A DNA stretch of 17,553 bases from CAIOZW01 sp049317725. GTDB taxonomy: Bacteria; Acidobacteriota; Blastocatellia; RBC074. The notes under the pieces are model-generated. The model worked only from the letters and a program-made list of their open reading frames with translations. It made no database searches and was not told where the DNA came from. The stretch spans positions 1-17,553 of the forward strand of contig JBMOHS010000080.1 of assembly GCA_049317725.1 (NCBI GenBank), read 5' to 3'. Position numbers and translations under genes: made by a program. This document shows positions 7,523 through 14,482 of the stretch, piece by piece. How positions within the stretch are numbered: position 1 is the stretch's first letter; every line of letters begins with the position of its first letter.

Positions 7523-9034
7523 ATGAGGCGGAAGAACGGACAGGGAAGGGTTTTCTTCAAGGCAGGCCAAGTCGCGGTACTGGCGCTGCTGGCTCTCTTT
7601 GGAATGGGCGTCAGTGGGAGTGCGCAGATGCCAGGAGAGGCGGAGTCAGACGCGATCCTCCGTCGAATGGATCGTCAGGCAGCTCACTATGGCCAACTCT
7701 CCCGGCAGATCTGGGAGTTTTCCGAAGTTGGGTACAAGGAGGAGCGAAGTGCCGCGCTCCTCAAAGAGGAGCTGCGGGCGGCCGGCTTTCGGATCGACGA
7801 TCGTGTCGCCGAGATTCCGACTGCATTTACGGCTACCTTTGGGGCAGGGAAGCCAGTGATCGGGTTGATCGGGGAGTACGATGCGCTGCCGGGTCTTTCG
7901 CAGGAGGCGCTGCCGCGCCAAGTCCCACGGCCCGGTGGACCTGGGCAGTCTACTGCCCACCGGGGAGCCGGGCATGGCTGCGGGCACAATCTTTTTGGAG
8001 TGGCGGCGGCTTTTGCCGCCATCGTCCTCAAAGAGTACCTCGTCGAACACAAACTGCCGGGCACGATCCGCTTCTATGGGTCTCCCGCCGAGGAGGGTGG
8101 CTCGGGGAAGGTCTTCATGGCTCGCGCCGGCGTCTTCAACGATTGTGACGCCATTCTTTCGTGGCACCCGGCAGATCGGAACGGGTCCGGCACCCAGAGT
8201 ACGCTGGCCAATATCAACGCGCGGTTTCGCTTTCGTGGGGTCGCCTCGCACGCCGCGGCCTCCCCGGAGCGGGGCCGATCCGCGCTCGATGCGGTGATGC
8301 TGATGGCCCACGCCGTCGATCTTTTGCGGGAGCATATCCCGTCCGCGACCCGGATCCACTATATCGTGACGCGCGGTGGCGATGCCCCCAACATCGTTCC
8401 GGAGGAGGCGGAGCTCTTCCTCTACGCCCGCCATCCAGAGATGCCGATTTTGGATGGCATCTGGCAGCGGATCCTGCGTTGCGCCGAGGCTGGAGCGCTG
8501 GCGACGGAGACGCAGATGGAGACGAAGATCATCGGGAGCGTCTTCAACCTGCTTCCCAATGGACCGCTGGCGGAGTTGTACGACCGCCACTTGCGCCGGG
8601 TCGGCGGGGTTCGGTACGGTTCGGAAGAGCGCGCCTTTGCCGAGCAGTTGCGTCAGACCCTCCCCCAAGAGGATCTCCTGCCCCTTGGCAGTGAAGAGCA
8701 GATCCAGCCGATGGTCAGCGGGCCCGGTCCAGCCTCGACCGATGTCGGAGATGTCAGCTGGATCGCCCCGACGGCCGAGTTCCGTGCCGCCACCTACGTG
8801 CCTGGAACGCCTGCGCACAGTTGGCAGGCAGTGGCGTGCAGCGGGATGGAGATCGGTCGGCGGGGAATGGTCGTCGCGGCGAAGACACTGGCGCTTTCGG
8901 GGATCGAATTGTTGACCAATCCTGGTCTGGTCAAGGAGGCTCGGGAGGACTTCGAACGACGACGAGCAGGCTTTGAATACCGATCGCGGATTCCAGCGGA
9001 TCAGAAGCCGGCGCTCAACTATCGCGATCGATGA
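7523..9034 (+). CDS. Secreted M20-family amidohydrolase (AbgB / aminoacylase-1-like-2 type)
   Basis: This 503-residue zinc or manganese hydrolase belongs to the M20 group that includes AbgB, which splits amide-linked amino acids such as p-aminobenzoyl-glutamate. A Sec signal peptide is clear: RRKNGQGR, a hydrophobic core (about 12-30), and likely cleavage after SGSA at residue 34 or just beyond. Core motifs are GLIGEYDALPG (about 114-124), the metal-binding GHGCGHN (150-156), GSPAEEGG with the catalytic glutamate pair (187-193), SWHP (213-216), and the dimerisation-domain start RFRGVASHAAASPERG. The C-terminal metal-binding half is present with VPGTPAHSWQ. The ATG at 7523 follows AAGGAG by 7 bases and yields the signal peptide. 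The natural substrate is unknown; export argues for scavenging of N-acyl or amide compounds. The last 20 bases overlap the convergent SGNH gene. Confidence 0.9.
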   Translation: MRRKNGQGRVFFKAGQVAVLALLALFGMGVSGSAQMPGEAESDAILRRMDRQAAHYGQLSRQIWEFSEVGYKEERSAALLKEELRAAGFRIDDRVAEIPTAFTATFGAGKPVIGLIGEYDALPGLSQEALPRQVPRPGGPGQSTAHRGAGHGCGHNLFGVAAAFAAIVLKEYLVEHKLPGTIRFYGSPAEEGGSGKVFMARAGVFNDCDAILSWHPADRNGSGTQSTLANINARFRFRGVASHAAASPERGRSALDAVMLMAHAVDLLREHIPSATRIHYIVTRGGDAPNIVPEEAELFLYARHPEMPILDGIWQRILRCAEAGALATETQMETKIIGSVFNLLPNGPLAELYDRHLRRVGGVRYGSEERAFAEQLRQTLPQEDLLPLGSEEQIQPMVSGPGPASTDVGDVSWIAPTAEFRAATYVPGTPAHSWQAVACSGMEIGRRGMVVAAKTLALSGIELLTNPGLVKEAREDFERRRAGFEYRSRIPADQKPALNYRDR

Positions 9035-9755
9035 GGGGGCGAGCGGCGAGTTGATCGGCGATCAGGCTCCCCCACAAACGATAGCCTTCCGCGCCAGGAT
9101 GAAATCGGTCTCGGCAGAAGTGGTGAGGGGCGAGAGGGGAGAGGGGAGGCACGAGGAGGGCGCGATCGGTTCGCTTGACGACTTGGGCGAGGGACTGGCG
9201 AAGCCTCTCGGCTTGCCGACCGAGGTAGCCCCGCAAAGGTGCTGGGAAGGCAGGGAAGTCGCCCAGGGGGGGTGGGCCAGAGAAGAGCAGGTCGATCTCC
9301 CCCATTCGCTGGCGAATCTCCTGCGTGAGTGCCACCATCTCCGCCTCCCAGGTGGTCAGGCTCGTCCGACGGAGGACATCGTTGACGCCCAGGCAAACGA
9401 CGACGGCGTCATGGTTTCCGCGGCGGTCCGTCTGGGAGAGCCGTGGCACCAATCGTTGGCGGGCCACGGCAACAGTCGCACCGGAGAGTCCAAGGGCTCG
9501 CCAACGGACAGGTCGCCCCCCTCGCGCGGCCAAGGCGACGGCCGTCTGCGCTGCCAACCCACGCTGATGGTCGTCGACCCCGACTCCCGCCACCGTCGAC
9601 TCCCCTACAAACCAGAGACCGATCTCTTCCCCTTGCCCTGGGACCTCACCGGAACGTGAGCCGCCGGCCGGCGGGAGCCGCGGAGTCGCCCACCGTACCC
9701 AGGCTCCCTGGGCTGCCAAGATCGGAAGAAGGAGAAGGTCTACGGAACGGTTCAT
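9015..9755 (-). CDS. SGNH/GDSL-family hydrolase
   Basis: The 246-residue product has all four SGNH blocks: block I GESTVAGVG with nucleophile S53, block II GLSGAT with oxyanion-hole G92, block III GVND with N125, and block V DRFHP with D216 and H219. The fold serves esterases, lipases and acetylhydrolases; the substrate cannot be read from sequence. The first 20 residues are hydrophobic and could be a signal peptide or an N-terminal anchor, consistent with an envelope or exported enzyme. It lies 13 bp after the stop of the DUF3108 gene on the same strand, so the two are probably co-transcribed. No good Shine-Dalgarno sequence precedes the ATG, suggesting coupled translation. The 3' end overlaps the convergent amidohydrolase gene by 20 bp. 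Confidence 0.85.
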   Translation of the reverse strand: MNRSVDLLLLPILAAQGAWVRWATPRLPPAGGSRSGEVPGQGEEIGLWFVGESTVAGVGVDDHQRGLAAQTAVALAARGGRPVRWRALGLSGATVAVARQRLVPRLSQTDRRGNHDAVVVCLGVNDVLRRTSLTTWEAEMVALTQEIRQRMGEIDLLFSGPPPLGDFPAFPAPLRGYLGRQAERLRQSLAQVVKRTDRALLVPPLSPLAPHHFCRDRFHPGAEGYRLWGSLIADQLAARPLIDRDS

Positions 9756-9768
9756 GATTCGCCCGCGG

Positions 9769-11418
9769 TTACCGGATCTGAAAGGCAGTTCTCAATTGAA
9801 ATCGCAGCTCCCCGAACCGGGTCCGGGTGACAAAATAGAGGGGAACACGGGCTTCATCCCGGCTGATCCACGCCTGGGCAATCAGGAGAGATGTTGGGGG
9901 AGGAGAGAGGATGTCAATCTGGATCGTTTCGCGGTCTCCGAGGGAAGAGCCGATCCGCTCCTGCTTGGCAGAGCGGACGACCACCTGCTGTGGGCGGTGG
10001 TTTGCGTCGAGGAAGGGATAGCTGGCCGACTGGCCAACCTCCGGAAGGGTGGCCCGGACGACATAGAAGAGGGAGAGGAGGTCGAGCGTTCCCGGTGGTA
10101 TCTCGATCACCGTCCCGTTGTTCAGTCTGGCCGTGCGATCCGCGTCGAGGAAGAGTGCGGAATCGATCTTGGTGCGCCGTCCCTCGCGGAGTCGAAGATC
10201 GGTTCGGAGGGGCGCCAGCTTGTCGAGGCGCAGGAACGAGCTGATCTGATCCTGAACTTGGATCAGAGTGCGTGCGGCCCCAGTCGAGGTCGCCTCCCCA
10301 TACAGCTCGAGGACCCGCTGCTGGTCGAGCACGCCTTGCTGCCGCACCTCGAAGCTGGCCCGCCCAACCGACAGGAAGTTTCCCCACGAAATGTCATACC
10401 CCAGTCTCTCTCCGACGCGGAAGGGTAGCGGGGCACTTTCCAGAGTTGACAAAACCGGCGGGGAAGCCGGGCCAGCGACCAACTGAGCCGTTCCTCCGCT
10501 GGGAAGTGGCCGGACTGTCGCGCTGATCAACTCGGCACGGAACTCTCCGATCGGCAGATCCGCCCGGATCGTCACGGGAAGTCGGCGATCGTCAGAGGAG
10601 AGGCAGACCGTCGCCCGATACCGTTTGAACTTCTTGCGCGGAGTGAGTCGAACGCAGGCTGCCTCGAAGGTGCCGGCCTGGGTGATCACCGCTTCGCGGC
10701 CGCCGCCTACGGCGTCGATCTCGATCAGTTCATGACCGAAGAGGGCGACGAATCGCTGACGTTCTCTCTCTTCGGGGGGGGATTGGCGCAGGCCATAGAC
10801 GAGAGAGGGGAGATCGAAGGTCGAGGGGGCGAGAGTGATCGTACTCTGATCGTCGTAGGTCGCGAGCTGGCGGGACTGGTCGAGGACGATCACCTGCTCT
10901 CCCAGCTCTGGCTGGACAGCCCCAGACGCGCTCTTTGTGGCGGAGGCACCCGGCTCAGATCCCGAACGGAGAGCTGGCTGAAGGCCTTGGTTGACCGATT
11001 GCACGATCCGGTGTGGCAGGCCCGTCGCGGCGAGGAGAAAGGTGGTGTAGACGTTGTCGACCTCTCCGAGGAGGGACCACGCCTGATCGAGCGTCTGGAC
11101 CCGAGTCCGCAGTTGGTAACTATCCTGACCAAAAAACTGGCCTCGCTCGGTCAGTTCCAATTCCAGCCGTGCGGCCGAGGGGATGCTCGACCACGAAATG
11201 TTGTAGACGAGCCGCTCGCCGGCCATCATGACCGAGCTGGCACTCTCTTCAGGGGCGGGTGGACGGCTTGCCCCCGAGGAGATCGCGCGGGGCGGCGGAG
11301 TCAACTCAGCCTGCTGTGCGGCAAGTCTCGTCCACTGACTGATGGCTCCAAGGAGGCCCCCGACGGTCAGGACCGCGAGGAGGGAGTAGCGGATGCGGTG
11401 GTTCGGTCTGCGTGCCAT
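9769..11418 (-). CDS. Exported or membrane-anchored protein with two tandem DUF3108 domains
   Basis: The 549-residue product has a basic start (MARRPNHRIR) and a hydrophobic segment (about 11-26), an uncleaved anchor or signal peptide. Two copies of a DUF3108-like unit follow. Copy 1 (about 66-302) opens with AGERLVYNISW and closes DRRLPVTIRADLPIGEFRAE. Copy 2 (about 335-547) opens with VGERLGYDISW and closes EARVPLYFVTRTRFGELRF. Shared internal landmarks include FDLPSLVYGLR in copy 1 and LDLLSLFYVVR in copy 2. DUF3108 proteins are periplasmic or envelope beta-rich proteins of unknown function. The frame stays open back to 11709, but that part overlaps pyrF and is low-complexity, so I start at the ATG at 11418. 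The ribosome site is weak. A consensus -10 element lies in the 115-bp gap to pyrF, so it may have its own promoter as well as pyr read-through. Confidence 0.82.
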   Translation of the reverse strand: MARRPNHRIRYSLLAVLTVGGLLGAISQWTRLAAQQAELTPPPRAISSGASRPPAPEESASSVMMAGERLVYNISWSSIPSAARLELELTERGQFFGQDSYQLRTRVQTLDQAWSLLGEVDNVYTTFLLAATGLPHRIVQSVNQGLQPALRSGSEPGASATKSASGAVQPELGEQVIVLDQSRQLATYDDQSTITLAPSTFDLPSLVYGLRQSPPEERERQRFVALFGHELIEIDAVGGGREAVITQAGTFEAACVRLTPRKKFKRYRATVCLSSDDRRLPVTIRADLPIGEFRAELISATVRPLPSGGTAQLVAGPASPPVLSTLESAPLPFRVGERLGYDISWGNFLSVGRASFEVRQQGVLDQQRVLELYGEATSTGAARTLIQVQDQISSFLRLDKLAPLRTDLRLREGRRTKIDSALFLDADRTARLNNGTVIEIPPGTLDLLSLFYVVRATLPEVGQSASYPFLDANHRPQQVVVRSAKQERIGSSLGDRETIQIDILSPPPTSLLIAQAWISRDEARVPLYFVTRTRFGELRFQLRTAFQIR

Positions 11419-11524
11419 TCTCGATTGGTTGACTTTCGTTGGCGGCCTCGACGCTGGTTGTGTCGTTTTCTCCAGATTCCCGGTGCGGCCTCTTCCAGAG
11501 GCGGATCGGGAGAACAAGGTCGCT

Positions 11525-11530
11525 ATTATA
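11525..11530 (-). promoter_or_regulatory. Candidate -10 element of an internal promoter before the DUF3108 gene
   Basis: A perfect TATAAT lies on the minus strand at 11530-11525, just 4 bases downstream of the pyrF stop codon. No convincing -35 is present 16-18 bases upstream; the matching region is GC-rich. Transcription would start near 11518, about 100 nt before the ATG at 11418. The gap also holds a perfect 6-bp inverted repeat GCCTCT/AGAGGC without a T-run. Confidence 0.35.
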
Positions 11531-11533
11531 CGC

Positions 11534-12409
11534 CTAGCGGCTTGGCTCGCGCTCGATTTCTTTGGTGTGCTCCCCGGGATGCGATGAAGAGGAGGCGTCA
11601 GGCTGGATGAGCTTCCGGGTCGGGTGGCTTTGGTGGGCGACCTTGATCTCGTCAGCAATCGCCTGCGCCGCGGCGACGGGGTCAGCCGCTTCGGTAATCG
11701 GACGACCAATGACGAGGAACGAGGCCCCAGCGAGGATCGCCTCGCCGGGCGTCATGACTCGACGCTGGTCGTGGTGGGCCGCTCCAGCGGGGCGTACTCC
11801 CGGAGTCAGCAGGCAGAAATCTGGGTTCGGAATCGCTTGTCGGAGAGGGAGGATCTCCTGCGGGGAGGCCACCACGCCATCGATGCCCGCACCGGCACAC
11901 AGGTGGGCCAGCCGGATCACCTCATCCTCGACCGGATGGTCAATGCCGATCTCGGAGAGGGTATTGTCCGTGTGGCTCGTCAAGACGGTGACACCGAGCA
12001 ATAGTGGCCGGGGGAGGGATTCCCGCAGGCAAGCCTCGCCGACGGCTTCCGCCGTTGCCCGCATCATCTCCTGGCCGCCAAGGGCGTGCAGATTGAAGAT
12101 GCTCACCCCCATCCGGGCCGCTTCAATTCCGGCCTTGGCGACCGTGTTCGGAATGTCGTGAAACTTGAGGTCGAGAAAGACCTTTTCCCCGAGCGCGAGA
12201 AGTTCTCGGACGACGCTTGGGCCGGCAGCCGTGAAGAGCTGCTTGCCGACCTTGAACATTCCGACGGTTCCGCGAAGCTGCTCGGCCAACCGCAGCGCCT
12301 CCGCTGCGGAAGAGAGGTCGAGCGCGACCACGATCGGGTTAGGCAGATCGCGGATCCATTCCCGCCCCTCTTTGTCCCGCCCCTCTCTGGGATTGCTCTG
12401 CAAGACCAT
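11534..12409 (-). CDS. pyrF: Orotidine 5'-phosphate decarboxylase PyrF
   Basis: PyrF converts OMP to UMP and CO2, the last step of de novo pyrimidine synthesis, as a TIM-barrel dimer. Visible hallmarks are VVALDLSS with D31, MFKVGKQLF with K53, the catalytic FLDLKFHDIPNTV (78-90; D80, K82, D85), GVTVLTSH (139-146), LTPGVRPAG (201-209) and the phosphate-binding VIGRPIT with R236. At 291 residues it is longer than the usual 230-250. There are about 20 extra polar residues at the N-terminus and roughly 36 after IADEI (251-255) that are rich in His, Ser and Glu. The ATG at 12409 is supported by AGGAGA 7 bases upstream. It follows the MGMT-like gene by 18 bp in the same operon. Confidence 0.95.
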   Translation of the reverse strand: MVLQSNPREGRDKEGREWIRDLPNPIVVALDLSSAAEALRLAEQLRGTVGMFKVGKQLFTAAGPSVVRELLALGEKVFLDLKFHDIPNTVAKAGIEAARMGVSIFNLHALGGQEMMRATAEAVGEACLRESLPRPLLLGVTVLTSHTDNTLSEIGIDHPVEDEVIRLAHLCAGAGIDGVVASPQEILPLRQAIPNPDFCLLTPGVRPAGAAHHDQRRVMTPGEAILAGASFLVIGRPITEAADPVAAAQAIADEIKVAHQSHPTRKLIQPDASSSSHPGEHTKEIEREPSR

Positions 12410-12427
12410 CCGATCTCTCCTTTGCGT

Positions 12428-13009
12428 CTAGTTTGTCAGTCGGCGTGACGCCCCGTTCGCGTCCTGGTTCCTCCCGGAGCGGCCCGCCTCTACCTTCTCT
12501 TTCACTTGGCGAGGAGGGGCAGGGAGCAATGGTGCAAGGGCGCACTCCCACGCTTCGACGCGCCGGGTTGAGCCCCGACCAATCACTCGGTGGCCTTCCG
12601 CTTCCAGCCGGGCGGCTTGCCACTCCATCCCCCCTGGAAATTTGGGATGAAGGCGACCATCTCCCTGGAGGGTACGCCACCACGGCGTCATCTCTTCCGA
12701 TCGGGTCTCCCTCGCCTCTTCTTCGGCGGCTTGGGCGGCAATGACCGCGAAGATGCCAGTGGTCAACGGGCAACAGACGGTCGCCTCATGCTCCTCTGCC
12801 AGCGCGGCACGGATCTCCGGCAGGGTTGTCAAGCCTCCCTCCGGGACCCTCTTCATCATCTGGTCGACCTCCTCAGGAGAGGGGATCAGCAGCGTCTCCT
12901 CCGGGGAGGTGATCCCCCATCGTCCGACCATCGAGGCTGGTACTGGCACGACTTTGGGGAGGTCCTTTTTGTCAGTCAGTTTCTCGTGCCAAGACTTCTT
13001 GGATTTCAT
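12428..13009 (-). CDS. MGMT-family / alkyltransferase-like (ATL-like) protein lacking the acceptor cysteine
   Basis: The 193-residue product resembles a group of small bacterial and archaeal proteins distantly related to the DNA-binding domain of O6-alkylguanine-DNA alkyltransferase. Supporting pieces are the PEEVDQMMKRVPEGGLTTLPEIRAAL helix region (45-70), VCCPLTTGIFA (78-88), TPWWRTLQGDGRL (108-120) and a following QAARLEAEGH (131-140). These line up with the P-C-H-R-V and later LEAEG elements of true alkyltransferases. Here the PCHR cysteine position is tryptophan (PWWR, 109-112), as in ATL proteins, so direct methyl transfer is not expected. A nearby Cys-Cys pair (79-80) is not in the acceptor position. 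The tail after about 155 is low-complexity. The ATG at 13009 has GGAGA about 7 bases upstream. It lies 20 bp after pyrD and 18 bp before pyrF. Family assignment rests on remembered motifs. Confidence 0.65.
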   Translation of the reverse strand: MKSKKSWHEKLTDKKDLPKVVPVPASMVGRWGITSPEETLLIPSPEEVDQMMKRVPEGGLTTLPEIRAALAEEHEATVCCPLTTGIFAVIAAQAAEEEARETRSEEMTPWWRTLQGDGRLHPKFPGGMEWQAARLEAEGHRVIGRGSTRRVEAWECALAPLLPAPPRQVKEKVEAGRSGRNQDANGASRRLTN

Positions 13010-13029
13010 GACGAGTCTCCGGCAGTCGC

Positions 13030-13983
13030 TTATGAGAGGTCGATCGTCCCCACCAAGTCGCGGATTGAGGAGAGTCGATGGGTTTGGCAGTAGCTGGCCA
13101 ATCCCTCCACCATCTTCATGGAGGCGGTTGGGTCATAGAAGTTGGCCGTTCCCACTTGGACCGCCGAGGCACCCGCGATCAGGAACTCGAGGGCATCTTC
13201 GACGGTCGCGATGCCTCCGATCCCGATCAGGGGGAGCCGGACCGCACGTGCCGCCTGGAAGACACAGCGCAGCGCGATCGGTTTGATTGCCGGTCCGGAG
13301 AGCCCCCCCGTGACATTGGCCAAGCGCGGCTTGCGTGTTTCGATGTCGATCGACATGCCGACAGCAGTGTTGATCAGCGAGAGCGCGTCGGCCCCGGCGG
13401 CTTCGACGGCGATCGCGGCCTCGGCAATGCTCGTGACGTTCGGGGAGAGCTTGACGATGACGGGCCGTCGGGTCGCTCTCCGGACCGTCTCCGTGACGGC
13501 GGCGGCTTGTCGGGGATCGTTGGCGAAACTCTCTCCTCCGGCTTTGACGTTCGGGCAGGAGATGTTCAGCTCGTAGGCGGAGATTCCCTCGCCTGTTTCG
13601 AGGATCTCAATCGCTTCCAGGTACTCTTCGATCGTGTAGCCAAAGACGTTCGGGACGATCCGTGCCTGGTAGCGCCGAAGTTGCGGGAGCTTCTCCTCGA
13701 CGAAGGCGCGCGCGCCGATGTTCTGCAGGCCAATCGCATTGAGCATTCCCCCGTGGGTCTCGACGATTCGCCACGGGGCATTGCCCGGCAGGGGGCGTGC
13801 GGAGAGTCCTTTGGTGCAGATCGCTCCCAGCCGATCCAGGTCGATCAGCTCCGCCATGTCCAGTCCATACCCACAGGTCCCACTGGCCGTCCAGACAGGG
13901 TTCGGAAAGGAGATCCCCGCGATCTCAATTGTCAGCGGGTTCATGGGAAGTGAGGCCGCTGCCTCGTCGGGAAGTGGGTTCAT
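13030..13983 (-). CDS. pyrD: Dihydroorotate dehydrogenase class 1B, catalytic subunit
   Basis: PyrD oxidises dihydroorotate to orotate with FMN. In class 1B the electrons pass to the PyrK subunit and NAD+. The 317-residue product shows NPVWTASGTCGYG (28-40), CTKGLSARP with FMN-contacting K58, GGMLNAIGLQN (78-88), YELNISCPNVKAGG with catalytic base C143 (cysteine rather than the serine of class 2), VIVKLSPNV with K178, LINTAVGM, the GGLSGPAIKPIALR segment (226-239) and IGIGGI. The soluble form and the pyrK gene two positions upstream confirm class 1B. The start at 13983 overlaps the Nudix stop as ATGA, which argues for translational coupling. A second in-frame ATG at 13944 starts with the same MNPL residues but has no better ribosome site. 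Confidence 0.95.
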   Translation of the reverse strand: MNPLPDEAAASLPMNPLTIEIAGISFPNPVWTASGTCGYGLDMAELIDLDRLGAICTKGLSARPLPGNAPWRIVETHGGMLNAIGLQNIGARAFVEEKLPQLRRYQARIVPNVFGYTIEEYLEAIEILETGEGISAYELNISCPNVKAGGESFANDPRQAAAVTETVRRATRRPVIVKLSPNVTSIAEAAIAVEAAGADALSLINTAVGMSIDIETRKPRLANVTGGLSGPAIKPIALRCVFQAARAVRLPLIGIGGIATVEDALEFLIAGASAVQVGTANFYDPTASMKMVEGLASYCQTHRLSSIRDLVGTIDLS

Positions 13984-14447
13984 GCGATAGGTCCAGATGT
14001 TGGCTGCTGGATCAGTGCCCGCAAAAAGTCACGGTCATTTTCGAAGGTGAGTTGATGGAGAGCTGCCTGGGTGGGAAGCCAATCGATCGCTTCGACCTCC
14101 TCACTCGGCTCGAACCGGCCTTCCCCGATCGGAGTCATATGCCAGTAGAGAACGACTTTGGGCACACCTTGAACCGGGTATTTCGTGTATCCAGCAAAGT
14201 CAGTGATGATGGTCTGGTAGCCTGTCTCTTCGGCGACTTCCCGCTGCGCAGCGGCATCCCAGCTTGGATCGTCCGGGTCGATATGCCCTTTGGGGAATTT
14301 CCAGGCCTGATCACTCCGGCTGAGAATGAGGAGAACTTCCTCCCCTGTCCCACCCGCCGAGGTACGCCAGACGATCCCACCCGCGCAATAGACGATTGAA
14401 TGGTTTTTCGGCTCCCTGATCTCCAGTTCTCTCCTCTTTTCTCCCAC
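13980..14447 (-). CDS. Nudix hydrolase (Ap4A-hydrolase/MutT-like) embedded in the pyr operon
   Basis: Nudix enzymes hydrolyse nucleoside diphosphates linked to another moiety. The product (155 residues from the start chosen here) has the order AGGIVWR (22-28), VLLILSRSDQAWKFPKGH (about 38-55) and the Nudix box from G54 to Y77 containing REVAEETGY. The W-K-F-P-K-G-H lead-in resembles diadenosine polyphosphate hydrolases. The box has one residue more than G-x5-E-x7-REUxEE between G54 and R69, and the first glutamate is replaced by Asp or Pro, while the metal-binding REVAEE is intact. I chose GTG at 14447 because AGGAGG lies 5 bases upstream. Alternatives are GTG at 14486, overlapping the pyrK stop as GTGA, and an ATG at 14534 inside pyrK. 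The stop overlaps pyrD by 4 bp. The substrate is unknown. Confidence 0.85.
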   Translation of the reverse strand: MGEKRRELEIREPKNHSIVYCAGGIVWRTSAGGTGEEVLLILSRSDQAWKFPKGHIDPDDPSWDAAAQREVAEETGYQTIITDFAGYTKYPVQGVPKVVLYWHMTPIGEGRFEPSEEVEAIDWLPTQAALHQLTFENDRDFLRALIQQPTSGPIA

Positions 14448-14482
14448 TCGCTCCTCCTCTCTTCGCCCCCCAGTGTTTCTCC

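Noticed and set aside
7646..8818. 390-residue minus-strand open frame opposite the amidohydrolase
   Set aside because: It is a GC-driven shadow of a gene with clear family motifs and has no recognisable protein features.
11419..11709. 97-residue N-terminal extension of the DUF3108 protein
   Set aside because: It overlaps pyrF on the same strand in another frame and is Ser/Arg/Pro low-complexity.
13078..13953. 291-residue plus-strand open frame opposite pyrD
   Set aside because: It is a shadow frame rich in Asp, Gly and Arg; pyrD on the other strand is unambiguous.
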